Shown here piece after piece: positions 33,718-42,465 of a stretch of 64,000 nt of DNA. The translations under genes were made by a program, and so were the position numbers. Position 1 is the first letter of the stretch. The number at the start of each line of letters is the position of its first letter. Location of the stretch: NCBI RefSeq assembly GCF_019021925.1, contig NZ_CP058990.1, positions 2,816,001 to 2,880,000 of the forward strand, in the 5' to 3' direction. This DNA is from Cellulophaga sp. HaHaR_3_176. GTDB lineage: Bacteria; Bacteroidota; Bacteroidia; Flavobacteriales; Flavobacteriaceae. Under the pieces are notes generated by a model. The model was not told where the DNA came from. It saw only the letters and a list, made by a program, of their open reading frames with translations, and ran no database searches.

Positions 33718-36582
33718 TTATTTTTTAAATAAATCGTATTTCAATCCAAACGTTAGGCGTTGTCCGTAATACTCCAACTGTTGTGTACGGCTTTCAACAC
33801 CTTGAAAATAGCGTAATGGTTGGTTTGTGATATTATTTAAATCCATGTAAAAACTCAAACTTTTATCTACTTTAAAAGAAGCGTTAAAATCCACGAATAA
33901 TTGAGTGCCATAATATCTATCTTCAAACTCATTACCACCCAATTCATCTATATAAGAATCAGAAAAATTTGTAGAAAGTCTTGCTGAGAATTTTTTATCG
34001 TTATACCCTAATGAAGCATTAAAGGTATTTGGTGTTGTATTGGGTAAATCTATATTTTCTCTCTCTTCTCCATCTTCATTTTTTATACCATCAGCTGAAG
34101 AAGAAATAAAAGTGTAATTTACATATAAACTAAAATTACGCGCAAACCCTGGAAGAAAATCTAATTGACGCTGGAAAGCAAATTCCGCCCCAAATATTTT
34201 TGCCCCATCTCCATTAAGTGGTTGAAACAATTCATAACCCGTTGTTCCTGTTCCAAAAGCTTCATCTACAGTCTCTGTTCTTGAAGTATAAATAAAATTA
34301 TCTATGTTTTTATAGAATACACCTCCTGAAATAATCCCTACACTCTCAAAATAATGCTCTCCCATAACATCAAAATTCATCGATGTTGTTGCTTCCAAAT
34401 CAGGGTTACCAATAACAATTTCTTCATCACCAGATATTATATCTACAGAAGGAACTAAGTCTGCATAATTAGGTCTAGCTAATGTATTTGTCCATGCAAA
34501 ACGTAAAATTGTTTGCTCTGCAAGAGCATATTTTAAATGCATACCAGGCATTATGTTTGTATAAGAACTCTCTTTTGTTATTTGTCCTTCTAAATTCTCC
34601 TCATCCGCAATTCTATTCCCTATTGCCGTAATATTAGTTGCTTCAACTCTTACCCCAAAAAGAGCACTTAATTTTTCTGTGACTTTTTGGTTTGTCATTG
34701 CATACCCTGCAAACACATTTTCATCTACATTAAAATTTGCTCTTAAAAACTCGTCTGGCACAGATTCTCCGTTAACTAAATTCAAAGCTCCTAACCATTT
34801 TTCGTCAGCAAATGTGCCTATCTCATACTGGCTACCTGCTAAAAATTTAGAATCTGATAAATTATTTGTAGGCACACTGGCCAAAGTTGGAAAATCATCT
34901 TCAAGATCAAATTCAAAAAAATTATTATCTCTTAATTTAGATTTTATTCTTGCTCTTGCTCCAAATTTCACAAAACCATCTCCATTTCCGAAAATATCTG
35001 ACGGAAGTTCAAAATTTACAAATACATTAAAATCTTTTTCTTCTGTATATTGATTCTCTTCTGTAGCTTCATCATATTCAAAATTATCGAGACTTGCATC
35101 TGCAACATTTTCAGTTATAAACAGAGGATAATTTGAGTCAGTATTATCATTTAACACACTATACTCACTTTTAAAAACGATATATCTTTCGTTTAATCTT
35201 TCCTCTGATGCTTTTGCTAAAGAAGTCATCCAATCTACTTTTAAATTACCCCATAAATGTTTTCCACCAAGACTATAGTTTTGCATACGTTGATCTTCTA
35301 AACGACGATTTTTGTTTCTATCGTTATCAATACCGCCTTTCGTCTCTCTTGATATTTCCGCAGGAAACCTTGTTACGATTCCGTTAGTAATCGTAAAATC
35401 ACTCTCTTCAATATCTTCTGCATCTAACATTTCACTTTGCACTCTAAATCTATTTTCCCTGTCATCTCTCCAGTTATAAATCGTTTTTAAAAAAACAGAG
35501 TTATTAGCATTGAACCTATAATCCATATTAGCAGAAAAACTTCTTCTAATACGCTGAACTAGGTACTCACGTTGCTCGAAAACATTTGCATAAGGATCAA
35601 CATCTATTTCTTCCAAAATAGGCTCTCCTTCACCATCATCAGATCCTGTATAATATTCAAACTCATCTGTCCATTCTGCTTCAATATTATCAGAACCAAA
35701 ATCACTTGCGTTGTAAGATGCCGAGAGCATCCACCCAAATTTACCGTTAGTACTTCTATCACCTAAAAGAAATGAACCATTATAATTTAATTTATCATTA
35801 ATAAAATTAACTCCAGAACCTAAAGTAGATGACAACCTAAAGCTCTGTGAAGATGTTCTTGTAATTAAATTTACAGAACCACCCAATGCATCTGCATCCA
35901 TATCAGGTGTAACTGCTTTACTAACTTCAATGGTTTGAATCATGTCTGCCGGAATTAAATCCATCTGAACATTTCTATTATCACCTTCTGCCGATGGTAT
36001 ACGACTACCGTTTAAAGTAACAGAGTTTAATTGAGGTGAAAGCCCACGAACAATTACATTTCTAGCCTCACCTTGATCAACCTGCATAGTTATACCTGGT
36101 ATACGTTTTACAGCATCACCTATGTTAGAGTCTGGAAACTTCCCGATCTGATCTGTTGACACAACATTTGTAATATTTAAGTTTGTCTTTTGTGTATTCA
36201 ATGCTTTTGACTGACTACTCAAACCATAACTTACAACATCAACTCCATCAAGCTCTACACTTTTAGGTGTGATATAAATTGATACTACAGCTGTTTCATT
36301 ATTTACTACAGTTACACTTTGTTCTAAATCTGCGTACCCTAAATAAGACACAAAAAGACTGTATGTTCCCGTCGGCACATCAATTAAAGAAAATGTACCA
36401 TCAAAATCAGTTACTGATCCTTTTTTTAATGTTTTAATAAATACTGTTGCACCTGGTACATTTATTCCGTTCTCGTCAGATATAGTACCTTTTACATTTC
36501 CACTTTGCCCCATAATTGCAGTACTACAACAAGCAACAAGCAGTAGAAATAAAGTGAATTTTAATGTTTTAATAGATTTCAT
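33718..36582 (-). CDS. TonB-dependent receptor with carboxypeptidase-like domain, phytase-linked
   Basis: From ATG 36582 a 954-residue receptor: signal peptide (MKSIKTLKFTLFLLLVACCS), carboxypeptidase-regulatory-like domain (GNVKGTISDENGINVPGATV), a plug domain (about 130-260; SNIGDAVKRIPGITMQ, VIVRGLSPQLNSVTLNG) and a large barrel ending LTFGLKYDLFKK. It belongs to the long TonB-Xanth/Caul-type receptors rather than SusC, and no SusD gene is adjacent. It lies about 100 bases before the phytase gene and probably imports phytate or its products. The in-frame extension to 36684 has no signal character. Confidence 0.87.
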   Translation of the reverse strand: MKSIKTLKFTLFLLLVACCSTAIMGQSGNVKGTISDENGINVPGATVFIKTLKKGSVTDFDGTFSLIDVPTGTYSLFVSYLGYADLEQSVTVVNNETAVVSIYITPKSVELDGVDVVSYGLSSQSKALNTQKTNLNITNVVSTDQIGKFPDSNIGDAVKRIPGITMQVDQGEARNVIVRGLSPQLNSVTLNGSRIPSAEGDNRNVQMDLIPADMIQTIEVSKAVTPDMDADALGGSVNLITRTSSQSFRLSSTLGSGVNFINDKLNYNGSFLLGDRSTNGKFGWMLSASYNASDFGSDNIEAEWTDEFEYYTGSDDGEGEPILEEIDVDPYANVFEQREYLVQRIRRSFSANMDYRFNANNSVFLKTIYNWRDDRENRFRVQSEMLDAEDIEESDFTITNGIVTRFPAEISRETKGGIDNDRNKNRRLEDQRMQNYSLGGKHLWGNLKVDWMTSLAKASEERLNERYIVFKSEYSVLNDNTDSNYPLFITENVADASLDNFEYDEATEENQYTEEKDFNVFVNFELPSDIFGNGDGFVKFGARARIKSKLRDNNFFEFDLEDDFPTLASVPTNNLSDSKFLAGSQYEIGTFADEKWLGALNLVNGESVPDEFLRANFNVDENVFAGYAMTNQKVTEKLSALFGVRVEATNITAIGNRIADEENLEGQITKESSYTNIMPGMHLKYALAEQTILRFAWTNTLARPNYADLVPSVDIISGDEEIVIGNPDLEATTSMNFDVMGEHYFESVGIISGGVFYKNIDNFIYTSRTETVDEAFGTGTTGYELFQPLNGDGAKIFGAEFAFQRQLDFLPGFARNFSLYVNYTFISSSADGIKNEDGEERENIDLPNTTPNTFNASLGYNDKKFSARLSTNFSDSYIDELGGNEFEDRYYGTQLFVDFNASFKVDKSLSFYMDLNNITNQPLRYFQGVESRTQQLEYYGQRLTFGLKYDLFKK

Positions 36583-36748
36583 TTTCGTTGGTTTTATTAC
36601 CGACAAAACTATGTATACCAAACAGATACAATGTTTATTTAAAGAGAACAAAAAGGAAAGATTAGTTAAAACGAATAGAAACAATAAGGCAACAATAAGA
36701 ATTTATTTACATTGAGCTAACCCTTTGCAAATATTACGCACGAAACAC

Positions 36749-38326
36749 CTAAAAAGACTTTAAAAAAGCGCTCAAACTTTCTTTAGAATCGATTGGTAAT
36801 TTTTTTCTGAGTCTGTAACGAGAAACTCGAACACTATCAGGTGTCAACCTTAATATAGATGCTATTTCTTTTGAGGTTAAGTTAAGACGTAACAGAATAC
36901 TCAATCGCAATTCTGCAGCAGATAAAACACTTAAAGCTGAATTTGTAATTCTCTTAATATAATCTGGATGTGTTTCTTTAAAAAATGACATAAATTCATC
37001 CCATTCATCTTCTTGTTCTAAATTATAGTCAATCTCGCCAATTACTTCATTTAGCTTTCTTTTTAAATCAACATTTGTACGTTCTAAACTATTTTTTAAA
37101 GTATTAGAAAGATTAGAAAGCATTTTATTTTTCTGAGATAAGTGAAGGCTATATCTAGAAAGCGTTAAATTCTTTAAATCCACCTCTTTTTTAAGGCTAT
37201 CTTCTTCTATTTTCTTTTTCTCTAATTCAGCATTAACAATTCGCTTCTCATATTCTAAAGCCTGCTTTAGTACTCGACGCTTTTTTGAAATATATAAATA
37301 CCAAGCTAATCCTAAGAAAACAACTGCTATTATAGATAAAAGCAGTAAGTTATTATGCGCTTTATCAACTTTACTATTTTGAAGTAACAACCTTATTTTA
37401 GATTCTTTTTCTTTGGTATCATAAATTGTTTGGAGTGCATTAGCTTGATTACTACTTTGAAGTTTTCTATTCTCTATATCTAATTCAATAAATGTATTTA
37501 ATGCATTATTTGATTTTTCAAAATCCTGTAACAAAGCATAATTTTTAGAAAGATCCTTATACGAACTAGCTTCTCTTTCCGTATCTCCAATTTGTTTCGC
37601 TACCGACAAAGATTGTTTAGTATAAATTAATCCTTTATCAAAAAAACCAGTTTTCCGATACACGTCGCCCAAATTGTTTAAAATACTAGATAATCTAACA
37701 TCTTGTTTATCTACATGAAGCGACAAAGCTTTTTCAAAATACTTTTTAGCAAGGTTAAATTGCTCCAAATCTTCATATATACTGCCAATATTTTCATTTA
37801 CGACTGATATTCCGTCGACGTCAGCTATTTGCTCATATAATAACAAACTCTCTTTTTGATGTTCTAAGGCTATTATATAATTTCCTTTTTTTTCAAAACA
37901 AGCACCTAAATTACTTTTACTATATGCAATTTTCTTAGTATCACTCAAATCAAAAGCCTCATCAACACCTTGCCTAAAATATCTTTCAGCAGTATCGTAA
38001 TTTTTTAAAGACAAATGAATTTCCCCTAATTTATTTAATAGCGAAATGCAGAGGGAATCTTGCTTACCGCCCTTACACAAATAAAGAGATTCATTAAATT
38101 GATTTATAGATTCTGTATAAACTGATTTTTGTTGGCAAAAAGCACCAAGATTAAAACGAGCTAAAGCTATTGTTTTAAAATTTTCAGATGCTATAGCTTT
38201 TTTCAACTCATCATTTAGTTTTATATAAACATCATCAGAGTTTGCTGCTTTAGAGGGCTGAGAATAAATAGTAATTGAAAAACAAAAAAGTGAAGTGCAA
38301 AATAAATAAAGTAAGTTTCTAACCAT
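36749..38326 (-). CDS. TPR-domain membrane sensor with LuxR-type DNA-binding domain
   Basis: A 525-residue protein from ATG 38326 (an upstream TTG is less likely). It has a signal/anchor (MVRNLLYLFCTSLFCFSITIY), about seven tetratricopeptide repeats (residues about 30-290; for example LNLGDVYRKTGFFDKGLIY), a membrane segment (about 322-340), a coiled coil (about 345-420) and a C-terminal LuxR-type helix-turn-helix (LNLTSKEIASILRLTPDSVRVSRYRLRKKL). This is a one-component membrane-bound regulator common in Bacteroidota. It is immediately upstream of the receptor/phytase pair on the same strand and is the likely local regulator. Confidence 0.85.
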   Translation of the reverse strand: MVRNLLYLFCTSLFCFSITIYSQPSKAANSDDVYIKLNDELKKAIASENFKTIALARFNLGAFCQQKSVYTESINQFNESLYLCKGGKQDSLCISLLNKLGEIHLSLKNYDTAERYFRQGVDEAFDLSDTKKIAYSKSNLGACFEKKGNYIIALEHQKESLLLYEQIADVDGISVVNENIGSIYEDLEQFNLAKKYFEKALSLHVDKQDVRLSSILNNLGDVYRKTGFFDKGLIYTKQSLSVAKQIGDTEREASSYKDLSKNYALLQDFEKSNNALNTFIELDIENRKLQSSNQANALQTIYDTKEKESKIRLLLQNSKVDKAHNNLLLLSIIAVVFLGLAWYLYISKKRRVLKQALEYEKRIVNAELEKKKIEEDSLKKEVDLKNLTLSRYSLHLSQKNKMLSNLSNTLKNSLERTNVDLKRKLNEVIGEIDYNLEQEDEWDEFMSFFKETHPDYIKRITNSALSVLSAAELRLSILLRLNLTSKEIASILRLTPDSVRVSRYRLRKKLPIDSKESLSAFLKSF

Positions 38327-38412
38327 AATAAACAATTAAAACAATTGTCCAAATTACTGGTTATAGTTTTCCTAAAGATTAAGAGTCCGTTACCTTATAG
38401 TGAAATTTAAAA

Positions 38413-38446
38413 CAAAAAAACTCTTTCCATTTCTGAAAAGAGTTTC
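38413..38446 (-). terminator. Terminator of rplU-rpmA operon
   Basis: Minus-strand stem AAACTCTTT/AAAGAGTTT followed by TTTTG, about 25 bases after the rpmA stop. Confidence 0.8.
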
Positions 38447-38471
38447 TAAATTTTGAATACTAGAAAGATTT

Positions 38472-38732
38472 CTAAGCCTCAAAAGGCTCAATAGAAACGA
38501 AAGATTTACCTCCTACTTTCTTTTGGAATTTTACGATCCCATCTACACGTGCGTGTAAAGTATGATCCTTTCCTGCGTAAACATTTTCTCCTGGATTGTG
38601 TCTAGTTCCACGTTGTCTAACGAGAATGTTGCCAGCTATTGCAGCTTGACCACCAAAAATCTTAACACCTAAACGTTTTGATTCTGACTCTCTACCGTTT
38701 TTAGAACTACCTACACCTTTCTTATGTGCCAT
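38472..38732 (-). CDS. rpmA: 50S ribosomal protein L27
   Basis: An 86-residue bL27 with the N-terminal [20 protein letters not shown], the conserved basic start that reaches the peptidyl-transferase centre, and the core [21 protein letters not shown]. No cleavable N-terminal extension of the Firmicute type is present. It lies 26 bases downstream of rplU in the usual L21-L27 operon. Confidence 0.98.
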   Translation of the reverse strand: MAHKKGVGSSKNGRESESKRLGVKIFGGQAAIAGNILVRQRGTRHNPGENVYAGKDHTLHARVDGIVKFQKKVGGKSFVSIEPFEA

Positions 38733-38758
38733 TTTGTTACGGTTTTATTTTGTTATAC

Positions 38759-39418
38759 TTATGCTGGTTTCCCACCATCTAATTCATCTTGCCATTTCTT
38801 CAACTCATCCCATTTACCTTCAGCAGCTAATTTAGCTTGTGCAGGCCATGTATCAGTTACGTGGTTACCACGAACGTCAGCGATGATTTCAGAGATTTTT
38901 GCAGCATCAGTTTTTGCTAATTCAGCAAAAGTTGAAATTCCTGCAGCACTCAATGTTTCCGCAATTTTTGGTCCAATACCTTCAACTTTTTTCAAGTCGT
39001 CAGCTTTTCCATCTTTTTTAGGAGCAGCGGCTTTAGCAGCTACTTCTTTTTTAGGCTCAGCTTTTTTTGGAGCTGCTTCTTTTTTTGGAGCTGATTTTTT
39101 AGCACCAGAAGAAACTATACTCTCAATTACTAACTCAGTTAAATACTGTCTGTGACCGTTTTTAACCTTGTAACCTTTACGTCTTTTTTTCTTAAAAACG
39201 ATTACTTTGTCACCTTTAAGGTGCTTAATGACTTTTGCCTCAACAGCGGCTCCGTCTATAGCTGGGGCGCCAATAGTAATGTTGCTACCGTCTTCTAATA
39301 AAAGAACATTGTCAAAAGTAACTTTACTTCCTTCTTCGTTCTGTAAACGGTGAACATACACTTTTTGGTCTTTCGCAACTTTAAATTGCTGCCCTGCTAT
39401 CTCTACAATTGCGTACAT
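38759..39418 (-). CDS. rplU: 50S ribosomal protein L21 with C-terminal helix-hairpin-helix extension
   Basis: A 219-residue protein about twice the normal bL21 length. Residues 1 to about 103 are a complete L21 (MYAIVEIAGQQFKVAKDQK, FKKKRRKGYKVKNGHRQ). A Lys/Ala/Pro linker follows (about 105-137), then a helix-hairpin-helix domain, DDLKKVEGIGPKIAETLSAAGI (DLKKVEGIGPKIAETL core), and a Trp-containing tail. Such HhH domains bind nucleic acids. The extension is known from annotations in this group, but its role is not established. It is the first gene of the rplU-rpmA operon, driven by the promoter at 39473-39502. Confidence 0.93.
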   Translation of the reverse strand: MYAIVEIAGQQFKVAKDQKVYVHRLQNEEGSKVTFDNVLLLEDGSNITIGAPAIDGAAVEAKVIKHLKGDKVIVFKKKRRKGYKVKNGHRQYLTELVIESIVSSGAKKSAPKKEAAPKKAEPKKEVAAKAAAPKKDGKADDLKKVEGIGPKIAETLSAAGISTFAELAKTDAAKISEIIADVRGNHVTDTWPAQAKLAAEGKWDELKKWQDELDGGKPA

Positions 39419-39451
39419 AGCTTGTGTTTGTTATTAATCAATATTTCAACA

Positions 39452-39502
39452 CCTATTTTCAATAGGCGGGTGCAAATATACTGCTAATTCCTTAATAAAC
39501 AA
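39452..39502 (-). promoter_or_regulatory. rplU promoter (TTG-N19-TATATTTG) and leader hairpin
   Basis: Minus-strand TTG (39500-39502), exactly 19 bases, then TATATTTG (39473-39480). Just downstream is a hairpin CCTATT/AATAGG with a short loop (39452-39468), in the transcript leader. It could be a stabiliser or an L21-responsive leader. Confidence 0.75.
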
Positions 39503-39633
39503 GTGTTTTTATCATAAAATAAACTAATAATTCATACTCAAATAATCATCCAAAATTAAGAATAACGAACTACATTTAATTAAAGAAAAGAAAGAAATAG
39601 TATCTTTACTTTTATCACTTAAAGATTTTTGAC

Positions 39634-40050
39634 ATGAAAAAAATTACCTTACTTATCAGTTTCGCTTTATTGACTTTAACTTTTTCTTGCAAAGAAAAAC
39701 CTAAAAACGAAGAGCCTAGCCAAATGTTACAGGTAATGGCAGTACATGACGAGGTAATGCCTAAAATGAGTACTATAGGAAAATTAATTGGCCAAATTGA
39801 TGATAAAATTAATAAAGAAGGAAGTTCGGAAGCTCTTGTAAATGCCAAACAAGAACTTAAAGACAGTAACAAGGCTATGATGGATTGGATGAGAGGTTTT
39901 GGAGATAGATTTGACACCGATGAAATCATGAAAGGAAAAGCTTTGACCGACGAAAAAAAGAAATTTTTAGATGAAGAAGAGATAAAAGTTAACGCTCTTC
40001 GCGATAAAATGAATTCTAGTATTCAAAATGCCGAAGCAATTCTTAAATAA
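39634..40050 (+). CDS. Small helical lipoprotein of unknown function
   Basis: A 138-residue protein with a lipoprotein signal (MKKITLLISFALLTLTFSC, Cys at 19). The mature part is acidic, Lys-rich and almost fully helical, with no recognised motif. Similar small lipoproteins are common in Flavobacteriia. A TATCTTTA sequence at 39601-39608 is close to the -7 consensus. It converges on gldD, 8 bases away. Confidence 0.65.
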   Translation: MKKITLLISFALLTLTFSCKEKPKNEEPSQMLQVMAVHDEVMPKMSTIGKLIGQIDDKINKEGSSEALVNAKQELKDSNKAMMDWMRGFGDRFDTDEIMKGKALTDEKKKFLDEEEIKVNALRDKMNSSIQNAEAILK

Positions 40051-40058
40051 ATTTAAAT

Positions 40059-40625
40059 CTACTCTTCGCTAGACCATCTTAATGTTTCCATAATTGTTCT
40101 CATATCACTCTGTAGATAATCTGCGGCAGGTAATATGGAATCGTAGTTTGGTTTTCTATAAAAATATACAGAACCAGTTACAAAATGATTTATACTATCG
40201 GTTAAATAGAATTGTGATTGCGATGCAGCGTCCCCTATAATTTGAAAATAAGTTCCATAAACTTTATTATCCTCATTTATAAAAGTTCGTGGTTCAATTT
40301 TATCTGCCTTTTTCATATGTTCTAATGAAAGTTTTTCGGCATCAGTTATTAAATTTTTAAGATTATCATCTATTTTTTTATAGGTTATAAAAATAGCCCC
40401 CTTCATACCTGGATAATCTATAATAATTGCATTCTTATTTTTAATTACCGGCTTGGCTTGCTCATTATAATTAAATGTCAGCTCCCCAACGTTCAACTCA
40501 GCTTCTTTTGCCATAGGATACTCTAAACGAAGCATTGCCTTTGGCTTAGGCATAACATTTTCATCTTCACAACTTACGAGTAAAAAACCAAACAAGAATA
40601 ATACAACAGCAGATTTACAGTTCAT
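40059..40625 (-). CDS. gldD: Gliding motility lipoprotein GldD
   Basis: A 188-residue lipoprotein (MNCKSAVVLFLFGFLLVSC, Cys at 19) matching GldD: MLRLEYPMAKEAELN, a central DYPGMKGAIFITYKK segment and C-terminal SVYFYRKPNYDSILPAADYL with a WSSEE end. GldD is required for gliding motility and for type IX secretion in Flavobacterium johnsoniae. It overlaps gldE by 11 bases, and the gldE-gldD and mutY-ssb neighbours are conserved in the family. Confidence 0.92.
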   Translation of the reverse strand: MNCKSAVVLFLFGFLLVSCEDENVMPKPKAMLRLEYPMAKEAELNVGELTFNYNEQAKPVIKNKNAIIIDYPGMKGAIFITYKKIDDNLKNLITDAEKLSLEHMKKADKIEPRTFINEDNKVYGTYFQIIGDAASQSQFYLTDSINHFVTGSVYFYRKPNYDSILPAADYLQSDMRTIMETLRWSSEE

Positions 40626-41943
40626 TAGGCAATGTAACTTTAATTTGTTTCAATCTTTTTTTATCTAAACTTTCTACAATAAACTTATAGTCTTTAAATA
40701 AAATTTTTTCTCCTCTTTTAGGAAAACTACCTGCTATTTCTAAAATAAAGCCAGCAATTGTTTCAGATTCTCCTTTTTGATCTTCAAAGTCACTTTCATC
40801 ATCAATTTTTACGACACGATAAAAATCTTTCAGGTTCGTCTTTCCATCAAAAATATAATTATGATCATCTAATTTTGAGAATATTAAATCTTCATCATCA
40901 AACTCATCACTTATATCTCCAACAATTTCTTCAATAATATCTTCTAAAGTAACAATGCCTGAGGTTCCTCCGTACTCATCTACAACAACGGCTAAATGAT
41001 TTTTTTTATCTTGGAACTCCAATAATAAATCATCTAATTTTTTATTCTCAGGAACAAAATAGGGCTCCCTAATTAAAGACATCCAATTAAAAGTTTTACG
41101 CTCTATATAAGGTAGCAAATCTTTTACATACAAAACCCCTTGAACATTATCCATATTCTCGGTAAAAACAGGAATTCTAGAATATCCTCTTTTTTTAATT
41201 TCATCAATAACCTCTATGAATTTCATATCTGAGCTTAATGCAAAAATATCAATACGAGGACGCATTACTTGTTTGGTATCGGTATTACCAAAAGAGACAA
41301 TACCTTGTAATATCTTCTGTTCCTCTTTAGTTGTATCCCCTTCTGAAGTTAACTCCAAAGCTTGAGAAAGATGATCTACACTTAGGTTTGATTTCTGTTT
41401 CCCTAATTTATTATATAAGAATATGGTTACAGAACGCATCGGTGAACTTAATGGCGTAAATAAAAAATCTAAAACCTTTAAAGGAAATGCCATTGTTATT
41501 GCAAATGTTTTCTGATTTCTATTTGCATATACTTTCGGTAAAATTTCTCCAAACATTAATATTAAAAAAGTCACAACAACTACTTCTAACAAGAAACGAA
41601 CAGAAATAAAATCAAGTATTTGGTAATTGATATCAGCAAAAAAAACATCACCTAACGCCGTAAATAATAATACAATAGCAATGTTTATAGCATTGTTAGC
41701 AATTAATATAGTTGCCAAAAGTTTTTTAGGTTTATCTAAAAGCTTTACAACTATAGCACCTTTTGCCGTTTTCTCTTCATCAATACCATGAACATCTGTA
41801 CCTGAAAGTCCAAAAAAAGCTACTTCTGCTCCAGAAATTAAAGCAGAACATAAAAGTAATAATATAAGTACTACTATTTTTAGCACCAATGTACCATCTA
41901 GTACAATGAAATCTAATAATATCCTAAAGGGGTCTGGGTCCAA
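40615..41943 (-). CDS. gldE: Gliding motility-associated protein GldE (CNNM/CorC family)
   Basis: A 442-residue membrane protein: an N-terminal CNNM-type transmembrane domain (about 10-190, with ALISGAEVAFFGLS), two CBS domains (about 205-330, from TKQVMRPRIDIFAL through GYSRIPVF and VVVDEYGGTSGIVTLEDI) and a CorC/HlyC domain at the C-terminus. The family includes Mg/Co transport-related proteins. GldE acts with GldD in F. johnsoniae gliding. It overlaps gldD by 11 bases and follows ssb by about 23 bases. Confidence 0.92.
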   Translation of the reverse strand: MDPDPFRILLDFIVLDGTLVLKIVVLILLLLCSALISGAEVAFFGLSGTDVHGIDEEKTAKGAIVVKLLDKPKKLLATILIANNAINIAIVLLFTALGDVFFADINYQILDFISVRFLLEVVVVTFLILMFGEILPKVYANRNQKTFAITMAFPLKVLDFLFTPLSSPMRSVTIFLYNKLGKQKSNLSVDHLSQALELTSEGDTTKEEQKILQGIVSFGNTDTKQVMRPRIDIFALSSDMKFIEVIDEIKKRGYSRIPVFTENMDNVQGVLYVKDLLPYIERKTFNWMSLIREPYFVPENKKLDDLLLEFQDKKNHLAVVVDEYGGTSGIVTLEDIIEEIVGDISDEFDDEDLIFSKLDDHNYIFDGKTNLKDFYRVVKIDDESDFEDQKGESETIAGFILEIAGSFPKRGEKILFKDYKFIVESLDKKRLKQIKVTLPNEL

Positions 41944-41966
41944 AGTTGAAGTTTAAATTATTTTAA

Positions 41967-42440
41967 TTAAAATGGTAAGTCATCATCTTGTTGAGGCTGA
42001 CTATTAGCTGGTGCCGGAGAAGAAGGTTTATTTGTGTTTTCTGTTGGTTTCTGAGTCATTGGCTTTACAGATGGAGCTGATTGAGCGCCACCCATACCTT
42101 CTTTTTTAGTTGTTAAAAAAGTAAAGTCTTGAACATGAACCTCAGTTGTATATCGCGCTTGCCCATCCTCCCCTTGCCATTGTCTGTTTTTCAACCTTCC
42201 CTCTACGTAAACCTTGTCTCCCTTACTTAAATATTTTTCACAAACTTCAGCAGCTTTATTTCTAATAACAATATTGTGCCAATCTGTATTTACTACCTTT
42301 TCTCCTGTTTGTCTATTGGTATATGACTCGTTTGTTGCTAGCGGAAAACGCGCAATACAATTACCACCATCGAAATAATGAATTTTAACTTCATCACCTA
42401 AATGACCTATTAACATAACTTTATTTAACGTACCACTCAT
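41967..42440 (-). CDS. ssb: Single-stranded DNA-binding protein
   Basis: A 157-residue SSB with an OB-fold (LNKVMLIGHLGDEVKI, FPLATNESYTN, WHNIVIRNKAAEVCEKYLSKGD, VYVEGRLKNRQW), a disordered Pro/Gln/Asn linker and the acidic tip DDDLPF that docks partner proteins. It coats single-stranded DNA in replication and repair. It lies 25 bases after mutY, a functionally sensible neighbour. Confidence 0.96.
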   Translation of the reverse strand: MSGTLNKVMLIGHLGDEVKIHYFDGGNCIARFPLATNESYTNRQTGEKVVNTDWHNIVIRNKAAEVCEKYLSKGDKVYVEGRLKNRQWQGEDGQARYTTEVHVQDFTFLTTKKEGMGGAQSAPSVKPMTQKPTENTNKPSSPAPANSQPQQDDDLPF

Positions 42441-42465
42441 ACCATAAAATATTTTGACAAAAATA

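Noticed and set aside
34679..35053. Long reading frame opposite the TonB receptor
   Set aside because: It is the complement of well-supported receptor coding sequence with no signal peptide, family motif or promoter of its own.
33718..36582. SusC of a polysaccharide utilisation locus
   Set aside because: No SusD gene or glycoside hydrolase is adjacent; the neighbour is a phytase.
36583..36684. Upstream start for the phytase-linked TonB receptor
   Set aside because: The 34 extra residues precede a good signal peptide at 36582 and are not conserved-looking.
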